Notes: generated from the sequence alone by a model not told the origin. A stretch of 64,000 nucleotides of DNA from Maritalea sp049801075 (GCF_049801075.1 NZ_JBNAGG010000003.1:186001-250000), one strand, 5' to 3'; numbered from the stretch's first letter, positions 36,221-45,291 are shown. Program-made: numbers and translations.

Positions 36221-36255
36221 GTGGGGAAGTGCGACGAAAGGACAAGCGGAAACCA

Positions 36256-37671
36256 CTACCCCATCTTCGCATAGAGATTTTCCAGCTTTTGCGAACTGTC
36301 CATATGGAAGCGATGGTCGGCAGGTGGGTGGGCGCGTTGGCCGCATTCAAGGCGGGGACAAATCCGGCAACCGACGCCGATGGGCACCAATTGGCTTTGA
36401 TCTTTCAAATCAATCCCGTCCGCATAAATCATTTCCTTGGCATGGGAAATGTGGCACCCCAAGCCAATAGAAAGGTGCCGCCGTGGGGCGTTGTGGCGAT
36501 AGCCACCCTTGGCGATGCTTTTAGCGATGCAAAAATAGCTTTCCCCATCGGGCATTTGCGAGATTTGGATATTGACCTTCTCCGGCTGCAAAAAGGCGGA
36601 ATAGATATTCCAGCGAGGGCAAGCGCCGGAGTGGCGCGGAATATGGATGCCGGAAAGCGAGAAGCGCTTGGAGATGTTTCCCGCAATATCCGTGCGCACC
36701 AAATGCATCGGAATGCCTTGTGCGCCTGGGCGTTGCAGTGTCGTCATGCGGTGGCAGACCTGCTCAAAGCTGGCGCCAAAGCGCCGGGAAATCCGTTCGA
36801 CATCATATCGGAATTCGCGGCAGGCGCGCAAAAAGGGCTCGTAAGGCATCACCAGCGCCGCACTGAAATAAGAGGCCAAAACGTTGCGCGCCAAAAGCGG
36901 CGCATCGCCTTCTTCGGGCAGAGTGGATTGGTCAATAATTCGGTTGATCTCATGCTCTGCGGACAGTAGCGCCAAGCGGTGCGCCACAGTAAAAAGAGCG
37001 GTTTCGGGTGCCAGAACGTCGGAAATGAACAAGCGTGAGACATTCTCGTCAAATCGTTGCGCCACACCGTGGGGTAGTGACGCCAACTTGCAGTCAATGC
37101 CAAACACATTGGCGAGATAGGCTTTCATGCCATATTCAAAATTATCTGCGGCCTGATCGATATCGTGGCGCACCCGCTCGGCAGCTGTTTCCAGCGCCGG
37201 GAAATGATTGGCATTTTCCTGAATGAAGTCTGAGATCGCTTCAGTGGCCATATGATAGCCGGTGGGGGCGGGTTGGTCGCTTGGTTGCGCCGTGCCATTG
37301 CCGCCGCGTGTTTCCTGATATTTATCAAACAGCCGCAAGATGGCGCGGGAAGCATTGGGGTTGGAAAAGGCCAAATCGCGAATTTCATGATTGGTGAGGT
37401 CACTATCGGCGAAAATGTCGTCGCCAAATAGCTCCATCAAATCGCCAACCAATTGCCCTTCGTCGCTTTCCACCAGCTCGCCCGGCTCAATGCCAAAATG
37501 TCCCGCGAGCTTAAAAAGCAGCGGCACTGTAATGTTGCGGCGATTGTGTTCTAGGAGGTTCAAATAGCTTGCAGAAATGCCCAGCGCATTGGCCAGATCT
37601 GCTTGGCTCACATGCTTTTGCCGCCGTAAGCGCCTGATTTTACCGCCAATTTGTGGTCCGGCTTTATCCAT
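36256..37671 (-). CDS. ScfR/RamB-type XRE regulator with ImmA/IrrE-like and DUF2083 regions
   Basis: The 471-residue protein has an N-terminal HTH (IRRLRRQKHVSQADLANALG, SASYLNLLEHNRRN, residues 11-50). A central IrrE-like metallopeptidase-type region follows (VAHRLALLSAEHEINRIID), without a clear HExxH, and then a C-terminal short-chain acyl-CoA-regulator domain with conserved cysteines (GACPRWNIY, CRICPRLECGQR). This architecture is that of RamB in actinobacteria and its alphaproteobacterial counterparts, which control acetate and propionate metabolism. It diverges from a small gene followed by isocitrate lyase, so control of aceA is a reasonable inference. TTTACA repeats lie in front of its start. 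Confidence 0.85.
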   Translation of the reverse strand: MDKAGPQIGGKIRRLRRQKHVSQADLANALGISASYLNLLEHNRRNITVPLLFKLAGHFGIEPGELVESDEGQLVGDLMELFGDDIFADSDLTNHEIRDLAFSNPNASRAILRLFDKYQETRGGNGTAQPSDQPAPTGYHMATEAISDFIQENANHFPALETAAERVRHDIDQAADNFEYGMKAYLANVFGIDCKLASLPHGVAQRFDENVSRLFISDVLAPETALFTVAHRLALLSAEHEINRIIDQSTLPEEGDAPLLARNVLASYFSAALVMPYEPFLRACREFRYDVERISRRFGASFEQVCHRMTTLQRPGAQGIPMHLVRTDIAGNISKRFSLSGIHIPRHSGACPRWNIYSAFLQPEKVNIQISQMPDGESYFCIAKSIAKGGYRHNAPRRHLSIGLGCHISHAKEMIYADGIDLKDQSQLVPIGVGCRICPRLECGQRAHPPADHRFHMDSSQKLENLYAKMG

Positions 37672-37686
37672 TTCCCCCTCCCGAAC

Positions 37687-37795
37687 TTTACAGAAATTTA
37701 CAGATATTTCTGCGTCGCTTTACAAGGATTTACAGCTTAACACCTTGATATTACGAATTATCTTGCATTTCGACCTCATTTGTCAAATCTTTACA
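37687..37795. promoter_or_regulatory. TTTACA repeat array between the ScfR-like gene and the aceA side
   Basis: TTTACA occurs at 37687, 37697, 37719, 37729 and 37790. The first four are 10, 22 and 10 bp apart, that is whole helical turns, as expected for cooperative binding on one DNA face. The first copies are only 16 bp from the start of the ScfR-like gene. No consensus for this factor was available, so the operator role is inferred. Confidence 0.5.
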
Positions 37796-37833
37796 TGGTC
37801 ACTTCGGGATTGGCCCGAAAATGGAGAATTACA

Positions 37834-38088
37834 ATGACACACACAATCGAAATGCCCCACACGCAAACGCAAGATCAGTACATCACAATCATTGCGCGCA
37901 CTGTGGCTGACGCCATGCGTCAGTTTAAGGCGCGCGGCCTCGATGCAGAGGGTTATGCGATTGTGGGTCCTGTCGATAAACATCGGTTTGCATTGGCGGA
38001 TGGCGATAATCCCAGCACCGATATGTTTGAAGGCGCGCAAATGATCGCCGCCACCTTCCGCCGCTCCAGCCCCCGGCAAGGACAATAA
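37834..38088 (+). CDS. Small protein of unknown function
   Basis: ATG at 37834 with GGAG 8 nt upstream gives 84 residues; start codons upstream in the same frame lack such a site. The core (YITIIARTVADAMRQFKARG, GYAIVGPVDKHRFALAD) looks folded, with predicted beta and helix segments, and has no signal peptide or membrane segment. It precedes aceA by 129 bp on the same strand and follows the TTTACA array, so it may share regulation with aceA. I do not recognise the family. Confidence 0.65.
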   Translation: MTHTIEMPHTQTQDQYITIIARTVADAMRQFKARGLDAEGYAIVGPVDKHRFALADGDNPSTDMFEGAQMIAATFRRSSPRQGQ

Positions 38089-38164
38089 GTCTCATCAAGG
38101 CTAAAGCACCAAATTTACTGACTATTCTACCCTCCAAAAGATGCCGTAGCTCATGCGGCGTCCA

Positions 38165-38185
38165 CCGCCGGGGTCTCCCCGGCGG
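38165..38185 (+). promoter_or_regulatory. Strong hairpin in the aceA leader
   Basis: CCGCCGGGG pairs perfectly with CCCCGGCGG across a 3-nt loop, 32 bp before the aceA start. No T tract follows, so it is more likely an mRNA stability element or processing point than a terminator. Confidence 0.5.
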
Positions 38186-38217
38186 CTGGGAGGGGTATAT
38201 CTAAAGGGAGAAGAGAT

Positions 38218-39507
38218 ATGCTCGACCGCAACCAACAAAATCAGTTCAAAGCCCCCGAATGGGCGCCAGATCGCTGGAAAAACATCAAACGTAATTATAC
38301 GCCAGAAGATGTGGCTAAATTGGCCGGATCGCTGCCGATCCAACATTCATTGGCGGAAAATGGCGCCAAGAAATTGTGGCAGCTTTTGCATACGGAAGAT
38401 TATGTGCCGACCCTTGGCACCTTCACGGGCAACCAAGCGGTGCAGCAGATCAAAGCGGGGCTGAAAGCCATTTATTTGTCTGGCTGGCAGGTTGCGGCGG
38501 ATGCCAACAATTCGGGCAATATGTATCCCGACCAATCGCTTTACCCAGCGGACAGCGTGCCCGCCATCGTCAAGCGCATCAATAAAGGGCTGCAACGCGC
38601 TGATCAGATCCAGACCATGGAGAAATTGTCGGGCGAAAGCACCACCGATTATGATTTCTTTGCGCCGATCATCGCTGATGCGGAGGCCGGGTTTGGCGGT
38701 CAGTTGAACGCCTTTGAATTGATGAAAGCCATGATCGAGGCGGGTGCTGCTGCAGTGCACTTTGAAGATCAATTGGCGTCTGAAAAGAAATGCGGTCATT
38801 TGGGTGGCAAGGTTCTGGTGCCAACAAAAACCTTTGTGCGCACATTGAATGCGGCGCGCTTGGCGTCCGACGTTATGGGCGTACCCACATTGATTATGGC
38901 GCGGACAGATGCGGAAGCGGCACGGTTGATCACCTCAGACGTTGATGAATATGACGCCCCATTCGTAACGGGCGAGCGCACTGAAGAGGGCTTTTATCGC
39001 CTGAAAGGTGGCTTTGATGCCGCGATTGCCCGTGGCTTGGCTTATGCGCCATATGCGGATTTGATCTGGTGTGAAACTTCAACGCCAAATCTGGATGATG
39101 CACGTCGCTTCGCCGAGACGATCAAGCGTGAATATCCAGAACAAATGCTGGCTTATAACTGCTCACCATCGTTCAACTGGGCAAAGCATATGGGCGAAGA
39201 TGAGATGGCAAAGTTCCAGGCAGAATTGGGCGCAATGGGCTATAAATATCAGTTCATCACCTTGGCTGGCTTCCACAATCTCAGCTACACCACATTCGAT
39301 CTGGCGAGCCGCTATAAGGATCGTGGCATGGCTGCTTATTCAGAATTGCAGCAGGCCGAGTTCGGTGCGGAAAGCCGCGGCTTTTCAGCCACACGGCACC
39401 AGCGAGAAGTGGGCACCAGCTATTTCGACGCCGTTTCCATGGCGGTTAGCCAAGGCTCCAGCTCAACCACAGCCATGGCCGAATCCACGGAAACAGCACA
39501 GTTCTAA
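38218..39507 (+). CDS. aceA: Isocitrate lyase
   Basis: The 429-residue enzyme has the catalytic loop KKCGHLGG (Cys about residue 192), FGGQLNAFELMKAMIEAGA upstream and the AYNCSPSFNW motif. It splits isocitrate into succinate and glyoxylate in the glyoxylate shunt. Malate synthase is not in the window. A GGGAG binding site lies 7-8 nt before the ATG. The divergent ScfR-like regulator and TTTACA array suggest induction by acetate or acyl-CoA. A strong terminator follows. Confidence 0.97.
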   Translation: MLDRNQQNQFKAPEWAPDRWKNIKRNYTPEDVAKLAGSLPIQHSLAENGAKKLWQLLHTEDYVPTLGTFTGNQAVQQIKAGLKAIYLSGWQVAADANNSGNMYPDQSLYPADSVPAIVKRINKGLQRADQIQTMEKLSGESTTDYDFFAPIIADAEAGFGGQLNAFELMKAMIEAGAAAVHFEDQLASEKKCGHLGGKVLVPTKTFVRTLNAARLASDVMGVPTLIMARTDAEAARLITSDVDEYDAPFVTGERTEEGFYRLKGGFDAAIARGLAYAPYADLIWCETSTPNLDDARRFAETIKREYPEQMLAYNCSPSFNWAKHMGEDEMAKFQAELGAMGYKYQFITLAGFHNLSYTTFDLASRYKDRGMAAYSELQQAEFGAESRGFSATRHQREVGTSYFDAVSMAVSQGSSSTTAMAESTETAQF

Positions 39508-39568
39508 GCATCTACCCTTTGGCAACAGGTCGTCGTCCCCACAGTTGGCGGCCAAAAGTCAAAACTCA

Positions 39569-39597
39569 ACCGGCGGGTCTTCCCGCCGGTTTTTTTG
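39569..39597 (+). terminator. Rho-independent terminator of aceA
   Basis: ACCGGCGGG (39569-39577) pairs with CCCGCCGGT (39582-39590) over a 4-nt loop, followed by seven T. It ends 62 bp past the aceA stop and just before the convergent peptidase gene. Confidence 0.9.
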
Positions 39598-39603
39598 TTC
39601 AAA

Positions 39604-41682
39604 TCAATCTGCCTTTTGGCCCGGTGCTAAGGCTTTACTGGCTTCGGCCAAGCCTTTAACCCCATCAATGCCTGCAAGAATTTCGGCTGAGGATCCCTTA
39701 AAGGCATCGCCAATCGGCTCCGCGCGTCCACCCAGACATTCGGCTAGGAAGCCTTCCATGGCGGCAAAGAAGCTGAGGCGGTTTTCCGGACGTTGGAAAC
39801 CGTGACCCTCATCGGTGTAACTCAAATAGGTTACCGGCAAATTCTTTTCCTTCATCGCGTCAGCGATCTGATCTGCTTCGATTTTGGTGACGCGTGGGTC
39901 GTTCGCCCCTTGGCCGATCAAAAGCGGCACTTTGATGTTATCCACATGGGTCAAAGGCGACTGGGCCACAATGCGTTCCCGATCTTCTGGCTTGGCCGGG
40001 TCGCCAATATGACGATAGAAAGTGCCTTCCAAAACAGGTCGCCAATAGGGTGGGAAACTCTCCATCAGGGTCACCAGATTGGACGGGCCAACAATATCAA
40101 CACCGCAGGCAAATTTGTCTGGCGTGAAGGTGACGCCAACCAACGTGGCATAGCCACCATAAGAGCCACCACCAATGGCCACTTTGTCAGGGTCGGCAAT
40201 GCCTTGTTCAATTGCCCAATCCACAGCATCGATCAAATCATCATGCATTTTGCCAGACCATTCGCCGATGGCTTTATTGACGTGGTTTTTACCAAAGCCG
40301 GTGGAGCCGCGATAATTGACGCTCAGCACCGCATAGCCCCGGTTGGCCATCCATTGGTGAGTGGCGTTATAGCCATAGCCATCGCGTGCCCACGGCCCGC
40401 CATGCACCCACAATAGGGTTGGCACAGGCTTGTCTGGGATGCCGTCGCCATCTTCGTCGCTGCCCGGTGGCAACGTGTAATAGCTCACCAACTCCAACCC
40501 ATCGCGGGCCTTAATGGCAACCGGATGCATAGGTTGTAACGGTGCGTCGGCGAGGGCCGGGCGGCTGGAGAACAGTTCGGTCAATGTTTTGCTGTCGCGA
40601 TCATAAAGCTGGAACGTGCCCGGTGCTTCCGCCGCATCATCAACCACCACCCATTTGCGATTGTCGCGCGTGGCGCTGGTGATGCTGATCTGGCCCTTGA
40701 ACTGTGATTTTAAATAGGCAAGGTCATCTTCGACTGACGGATCTAATGCTGTCCATTCTGTCTTCAAATGATTGACCGCATAAGCCAGCGGCTCAAGGGT
40801 CACCGGATCAGCCGCGATGTTTGAAATATCTGCGAGATCGCTGCTGGCGATCTCTGTTACCTTGCCGGTTTCAATTTCAACCTTGGTGTAGGCAGCTTTG
40901 TCGCGCCCGCGGCTATCGAGCATATAAACGCTCTTATTGTCTTTGGTGAACCCGATCAGGCTGGTATTGAAAAAATCATCATTTTCAATGGATTGAAACA
41001 GTTCGCCTTTTTCGCCTTTGGCGTTCACATGATAAATATTGGCACCGCCGCCGGGAATGGTTTCCACAGCAAAACGCGGCGTGAGGCTATTGTCAATTTC
41101 CCAGCCACCATAGCCCGGATTTTCGGCCAAAAGACTCATTTCGCCTGTGCGATAATCCAGCTCATAAAGATCAAAAAACTGCGGATCACGCTCATTGATG
41201 CCGATAATGGCGCGGCCCGGATAATCCTTATTCATTTGCAACATTTGTGCCCGCGCTCCATCTTTGATGGGCGTTAGGTCACGGGTTTCTGCGGTTTCAA
41301 TATTGGTGGCGTAAAGATGGAAATTCTCATCGCCGCCCTTATCTTGCTGGGTCAGAATATAGGCGCTATCCGGGGTCCAGAAATGGGCATTGACGCCGCG
41401 CAACTTATCTTTGGTGATCACGCGGGCTTCGTCTGGCGCATCTGCGGGCGCCACCCACACATTCATCACCCCATCTTTTGGTGCAAGCCAGCTTAGCCAT
41501 TTCCCATCGGGGCTGATGCGGCCTTGGGATTGGGTGGGATTGCCCAAAAGCGCTTCGCGCGGAATAAGATCATATTGGGTGGAAGATGCATATGCGGGTG
41601 CCATAGTGCCTCCGGCCATTGAAAGTAAAATTGAACAGGCGGCCGTGGCGGCCAGCCCATTTGAATTGATTGAATATGACAT
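39604..41682 (-). CDS. Exported S9-family serine peptidase (acylaminoacyl-peptidase-like)
   Basis: The 692-residue protein starts with a signal peptide (AATAACSILLSMAGGTMAPAYA, cut near residue 32). A beta-propeller domain with WD-like repeats follows, then the C-terminal alpha/beta hydrolase. The catalytic Ser is in GGGSYGGYATLVG, Asp in GQGANDPRV and His in TDEGHGFQRP. It is probably a periplasmic oligopeptidase. Unusually there is an EF-hand-like GSDEDGDGIPDKPV segment before the hydrolase domain that could bind calcium. It stands alone on the minus strand. Confidence 0.9.
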   Translation of the reverse strand: MSYSINSNGLAATAACSILLSMAGGTMAPAYASSTQYDLIPREALLGNPTQSQGRISPDGKWLSWLAPKDGVMNVWVAPADAPDEARVITKDKLRGVNAHFWTPDSAYILTQQDKGGDENFHLYATNIETAETRDLTPIKDGARAQMLQMNKDYPGRAIIGINERDPQFFDLYELDYRTGEMSLLAENPGYGGWEIDNSLTPRFAVETIPGGGANIYHVNAKGEKGELFQSIENDDFFNTSLIGFTKDNKSVYMLDSRGRDKAAYTKVEIETGKVTEIASSDLADISNIAADPVTLEPLAYAVNHLKTEWTALDPSVEDDLAYLKSQFKGQISITSATRDNRKWVVVDDAAEAPGTFQLYDRDSKTLTELFSSRPALADAPLQPMHPVAIKARDGLELVSYYTLPPGSDEDGDGIPDKPVPTLLWVHGGPWARDGYGYNATHQWMANRGYAVLSVNYRGSTGFGKNHVNKAIGEWSGKMHDDLIDAVDWAIEQGIADPDKVAIGGGSYGGYATLVGVTFTPDKFACGVDIVGPSNLVTLMESFPPYWRPVLEGTFYRHIGDPAKPEDRERIVAQSPLTHVDNIKVPLLIGQGANDPRVTKIEADQIADAMKEKNLPVTYLSYTDEGHGFQRPENRLSFFAAMEGFLAECLGGRAEPIGDAFKGSSAEILAGIDGVKGLAEASKALAPGQKAD

Positions 41683-41818
41683 ATAAGTGCTCCTTGGCAG
41701 AATGCCAAAGAGATGAGGCGGATTTGCCGCCGAACAAGCACAAATATGTGAGATCAGCGGGCAAATCTGCCCTTGAAATTAGAGCGCGCAAAGCCCACGC
41801 GTGATCAGATCGAAATAA

Positions 41819-42232
41819 TCATTTAATCCACTGCGCCATGCCCAAAGATTCCGGCGCGGTGAATCCGAACCCATATTTTTGATATAGGTGATGCGCATCG
41901 CCATCGGCAAACAGGCTCACCCAACAAGAGGCGGGCAGCTGGCTTTGAATGAATTGATCAATTTCGCCCATGATCATCTTGCCCAAGCCTTTGCCTTGAT
42001 GTTCAGGCTTCACTGCAATGTCGGTGACTTGCGCAAAGCAGCCGCCATCCCCAATAATCCGCCCCATCCCGATCAGATTGCCCTGTTCATCGCGCAAGGA
42101 CACGCCAAACAGAGAGTTTTTTAAGGCGATGGTGGCGGCGTCCAATGATTTGGGCGAGAGCCCCGCGAAAGCACGCAAATCGCAATATTCTTGCGGGGTG
42201 GGCGTCTTGTGTTCAATCTGGATGTTGGTCAT
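41819..42232 (-). CDS. GNAT-family N-acetyltransferase
   Basis: ATG at 42232 gives 137 residues; a GTG at 42262 would add ten. The acetyl-CoA loop is visible as VKPEHQGKGLGKMIMGEI with the preceding QVTDIAV strand, and LYQKYGFGFTAPESLGM closes the fold. The substrate is unknown. It diverges from the next gene across 44 bp. Confidence 0.88.
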   Translation of the reverse strand: MTNIQIEHKTPTPQEYCDLRAFAGLSPKSLDAATIALKNSLFGVSLRDEQGNLIGMGRIIGDGGCFAQVTDIAVKPEHQGKGLGKMIMGEIDQFIQSQLPASCWVSLFADGDAHHLYQKYGFGFTAPESLGMAQWIK

Positions 42233-42276
42233 GCTAGCTTCATCTATATTTGGTTGGGTCACAATTGGTGTGAAGA

Positions 42277-42855
42277 GTGGATTTTAAAGTGATTTTTATA
42301 GAGCAGTTTTGTCGAGTTGTTATTTTTGTCGGATTCGCGTTGGGCATGTCCAGTGCCCATATTTTGTCCGCTTCGGCACAAGCGCCAAAAGGCATCAATG
42401 AAGCCTTTTTGATCGAAAATTCGGCGCGTGTCAGCAAAGTAAAATCCTATTATGCGGGCAACACGGTGATGAGTTATAACAAGCCCTACGGCACGCAGGT
42501 CGAGTATTTCTTCCCGAACGGCAAAACCTTTCTCTGGTATCCCGGCAATCGCGATGTTGTGCGCGGCGAGTGGAAAGTGAACAAGGGTAAGGATGGCTTT
42601 CCGCAAACCTGTTTCCGATACCAGGCCAACAGCGTCAATCCATATACCAAGGTGCCGGGTGGCAAATGGCAGTGTGCCCAATCTATCTATATTATGTTTA
42701 CAGACAAGCAGCGGATTAAAGGCGACGCACTTGGCCTCAGCAAAGGCTTGCCGTTTAAGCTGTCCAAGCGCAAAACCAGCTTTAAGCGACTGGCCAAAAA
42801 GGCAAAGCTTGATGCGAGGGGACTGCGTTATTTGCCAACGGCGCAAGACAAATAA
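42277..42855 (+). CDS. Exported protein of unknown function, possibly DUF995-like
   Basis: The 192-residue product has a signal peptide (VVIFVGFALGMSSAHILSASAQA, cut near residue 36). The mature protein has the pattern YFFPNGKTFLWYPGN, RGEWKVNKGKDGFPQTCFRY and WQCAQSIYIMF, with two Cys about 26 apart. This resembles the DUF995 arrangement of a calycin-like strand pattern with a Gly-x-Trp and paired Cys. The C-terminus is lysine-rich (KRKTSFKRLAKKAKL). Function unknown; no operon partners on this strand. Confidence 0.6.
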   Translation: MDFKVIFIEQFCRVVIFVGFALGMSSAHILSASAQAPKGINEAFLIENSARVSKVKSYYAGNTVMSYNKPYGTQVEYFFPNGKTFLWYPGNRDVVRGEWKVNKGKDGFPQTCFRYQANSVNPYTKVPGGKWQCAQSIYIMFTDKQRIKGDALGLSKGLPFKLSKRKTSFKRLAKKAKLDARGLRYLPTAQDK

Positions 42856-42861
42856 TCCGGC

Positions 42862-43404
42862 TTAAACCAAGTCTGCTTCTGTCCAACCGATCGCTGCGAG
42901 TTCTTCGGTGCGATAGGGTTTGTCTATGGCGAACAAAAACTCATCCAATTGTGGCGGCTTAACTGGGCTGCCCGCCAGCATCGCATGGGCTTGCCCGCGA
43001 TGGTGAATTTGGTGTTGGAACAGGTGCAACAGCACATTTTCCGCTGGCTCGGTGGTGTTGTGCAATTGCACGATTGCTTCCAACTTTGCGGCATCTAGAT
43101 TTTGGCAAATTGTGACCAACCGCTCATCTACTTCGCTTTGCGCGTCACGCAGCGCCACTGGATCATCAAACGGTGTTTCATCCTTCCACGCATCAACGCC
43201 CAGATTGCCGCCTTCAAGCGCGTCCACATAATACCAGTCGACCACCAAAATATGGTTCAAAGTTTGCCACAAAGACGGGAAGAACGACGTGCGCTCTTTT
43301 TTGAATTCTGTCCCATCCATTTCTGAAATAGCCGTCAACAACCGATAATTGGCCAGCCGATTATTTTGCGCCAGCTTTACAAAGGGGCGTGCCAAAATAT
43401 CCAT
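42862..43404 (-). CDS. DinB-family protein
   Basis: The 180-residue protein has the DinB/YfiT four-helix pattern with metal ligands: His in LWQTLNHILVVDWYY and the HQIHHRGQAHAML motif. The family includes thiol-dependent transferases and damage-induced proteins; a precise function cannot be given. The gene follows yifB with only 3 bp between stop and start, so they are likely in one transcript. Confidence 0.88.
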   Translation of the reverse strand: MDILARPFVKLAQNNRLANYRLLTAISEMDGTEFKKERTSFFPSLWQTLNHILVVDWYYVDALEGGNLGVDAWKDETPFDDPVALRDAQSEVDERLVTICQNLDAAKLEAIVQLHNTTEPAENVLLHLFQHQIHHRGQAHAMLAGSPVKPPQLDEFLFAIDKPYRTEELAAIGWTEADLV

Positions 43405-43407
43405 AAT

Positions 43408-44928
43408 CTATCCCAAACTGAAATTCAGCCGATAGCCCAGCGCTTCGGCCACATGATGTCGCTCTACATTCGCCTGATTTTCCAAATCTGCCAAGGTGCG
43501 CGCCACTTTTAACACCCGATGATAAGCCCGGGCAGAGAGGTTAAATTTCTCCGCCGCGTCGACCAATAGTTTTTTGGAACTATCCTTTAACTCCACGACC
43601 TTTTCGATCACATCGGCGCTGGCTTTGGCGTTGGTATAAACATCTTTGGTGCCCAATTGGGCAAAGCGATCCTCTTGCAACTGGCGCGCCCCTGCGACGC
43701 GTTGGGCGACGGTGGCACTTGGCTCCGCCTTTCCATTATCAATCATGTCGAGGGCTGACACAGCGGGGACATCCACGCGAATATCGATGCGGTCTAGAAA
43801 TGGACCAGAAAGCCGCGCCTGATAATCTGCGGCACAGCGCGCGCCCCGACGGCATGTATGCCCCGGCGTACCTGCCATACCGCACTTGCAAGGATTCATC
43901 GCCGCGATCAGTTGAAATTGGGAAGGATAGGTCACGCGGCTATTGGCGCGCGCAATCACCGTTTCTCCGCTTTCCAAAGGCTGGCGCAGCCCGTCCAACA
44001 CTTGTGGCGAAAATTCCGGCAATTCATCGAGAAACAGCACACCATTATGGGCAAGGGAGACCTCGCCGGGCCTCACTTTCAAACCACCGCCCACTAGCGC
44101 CGCCATGGAGGCTGAATGATGCGGCGCACGGAAAGGGCGTCGATCAGACAATTGCCCCCCGGCCAATTGTCCCGCCACCGATTGCACCATGGATACATCA
44201 AGAAGTTCCCGCGGATTTAACGGCGGCAAAATTGAGGGCAGACGCGCGGCCAGCATAGATTTTCCCGCACCGGGTGGCCCCACCATTAGAAAATTATGCC
44301 CACCAGCGGCGGCCACTTCCAACGCCCGTTTGGCCCCCTCCTGCCCCTTAATGTCCGCGAGGTCAGGCAGATCAGCCCCCTGCGCTTGGCGCTTGGGTTG
44401 CGGCCTGGCACACATCTGCGCGCCTTTGAGATGATTGATCAACGCCAACAGGCTTTCGGGCGCAACAATATCAAGTTCGGCGCTGGCCCAAGCTGCTTCT
44501 GGCCCTGCCGCTTTCGGACAGATAAGGCCCAAATCTAGCGTTTGGGCGGCGATGGCGGTGGGCAGCACGCCGGCAACGGGGGAAATGCGACCATCGAGCG
44601 CCAGCTCGCCCAGCACCAAATATCCATTTGCCATGTCGGGGGAAATCGCGCCGATCGCGGCCATCAGGCCAAGAGCGATGGGCAGATCGTAATGGCTGCC
44701 TTCTTTGGGGAGATCGGCGGGAGCAAGATTGACCACAATTCGCTTTGGGGGCAGCGACAGGCCAGACGCGTTGAGGGCGGCGCGCACCCGCTCTTTGCTT
44801 TCCGCGACGGCTTTATCCGCCAAGCCAACTATGTTGAAAGCAGGCAAGCCATTAGCGACCTGCACTTGAACGTCGATGGGCACAGTATTGATGCCCTGAA
44901 ACGCCACCGTTTGTATGCGCGTGACCAT
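43408..44928 (-). CDS. YifB-family Mg-chelatase-like AAA+ ATPase
   Basis: The 506-residue protein has an N-terminal Lon-protease-like S5 fold (PAFNIVGLADKAVAESKERV). The AAA domain carries Walker A (GPPGAGKSMLAARLPSILPP) and Walker B (LFLDELPEF), and four Cys follow the latter (CKCGMAGTPGHTCRRGARC), probably a zinc knot. YifB (ComM-like) helicases aid branch migration during natural transformation in other bacteria. In rhizobia-like genomes it usually follows gshB; here it lies about 7 kb away. Confidence 0.93.
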   Translation of the reverse strand: MVTRIQTVAFQGINTVPIDVQVQVANGLPAFNIVGLADKAVAESKERVRAALNASGLSLPPKRIVVNLAPADLPKEGSHYDLPIALGLMAAIGAISPDMANGYLVLGELALDGRISPVAGVLPTAIAAQTLDLGLICPKAAGPEAAWASAELDIVAPESLLALINHLKGAQMCARPQPKRQAQGADLPDLADIKGQEGAKRALEVAAAGGHNFLMVGPPGAGKSMLAARLPSILPPLNPRELLDVSMVQSVAGQLAGGQLSDRRPFRAPHHSASMAALVGGGLKVRPGEVSLAHNGVLFLDELPEFSPQVLDGLRQPLESGETVIARANSRVTYPSQFQLIAAMNPCKCGMAGTPGHTCRRGARCAADYQARLSGPFLDRIDIRVDVPAVSALDMIDNGKAEPSATVAQRVAGARQLQEDRFAQLGTKDVYTNAKASADVIEKVVELKDSSKKLLVDAAEKFNLSARAYHRVLKVARTLADLENQANVERHHVAEALGYRLNFSLG

Positions 44929-44996
44929 AAATTTCCAAATTGCTCTAAGTATTCTTACGAAACCTAGCAGGGGAAATGGTCACGCGCAAGAACGTT

Positions 44997-45194
44997 TCAG
45001 GAACGCCGACCCATAGCGGTTGAGAACATTCCGCCCATCAGGCCAATGTCGCGCTGCATGCGCGGCGATAGTGGATTGTCTTCATGATATGGCTTTTTCT
45101 CGGCCATGCCGGCTTCGATAGCATTTTTGGTTGCTGGTGTGTTTTTGTGCCAACGGGCAAAAAAACCTTGGTTGTGTGCTGTGCGATCAGTCAT
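44997..45194 (-). CDS. Small DUF1127-like protein A
   Basis: This 65-residue protein starts with a strong AGGAG 8 nt from the ATG. Its C-terminal half contains NPLSPRMQRDIGLMGG and ends in RR, the DUF1127-like pattern; the N-terminal part is polar. In other alphaproteobacteria such proteins have been linked to RNA turnover and phosphate/carbon metabolism, and some are controlled by the LysR factor VtlR/LsrB. It is one of a pair (see 45347-45544), and both have the same upstream element. Confidence 0.65.
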   Translation of the reverse strand: MTDRTAHNQGFFARWHKNTPATKNAIEAGMAEKKPYHEDNPLSPRMQRDIGLMGGMFSTAMGRRS

Positions 45195-45247
45195 TTTCTG
45201 CTCCTTTGTTGCAGTGTTGGGTTAATCATGAAGCTGATCTGCGGTTT

Positions 45248-45291
45248 TGACCAACAAAAGCTATGACCTCTAACATAAGGTGAGCTTATGT
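45248..45291. promoter_or_regulatory. Duplicated upstream element, copy A, with a perfect dyad
   Basis: TGACCAACAAAAGCTATG (45248-45265) is repeated exactly at 45600-45617, and the match continues for 15 bp with three mismatches. It contains TATG-N8-CATA. Copy A also has a perfect 7-5-7 inverted repeat (ACATAAG/CTTATGT, 45273-45291). It lies 54 bp upstream of small gene A. Confidence 0.7.

Larger units (their letters stand above)
35778..36255. other. Repeat-rich intergenic stretch
   Basis: No gene was recognised. The right half carries a GC-rich dispersed element (36011-36060) and two palindromic repeats (36105-36135, 36191-36220). The left half shows only short direct and inverted motifs. 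It separates the OlsB-like and ScfR-like genes, both on the minus strand. Confidence 0.7.

Noticed and set aside
36184..36969. A 261-codon plus-strand frame running over the repeat and the ScfR-like gene
   Set aside because: It begins inside a palindromic repeat and continues antisense to a well-supported gene.
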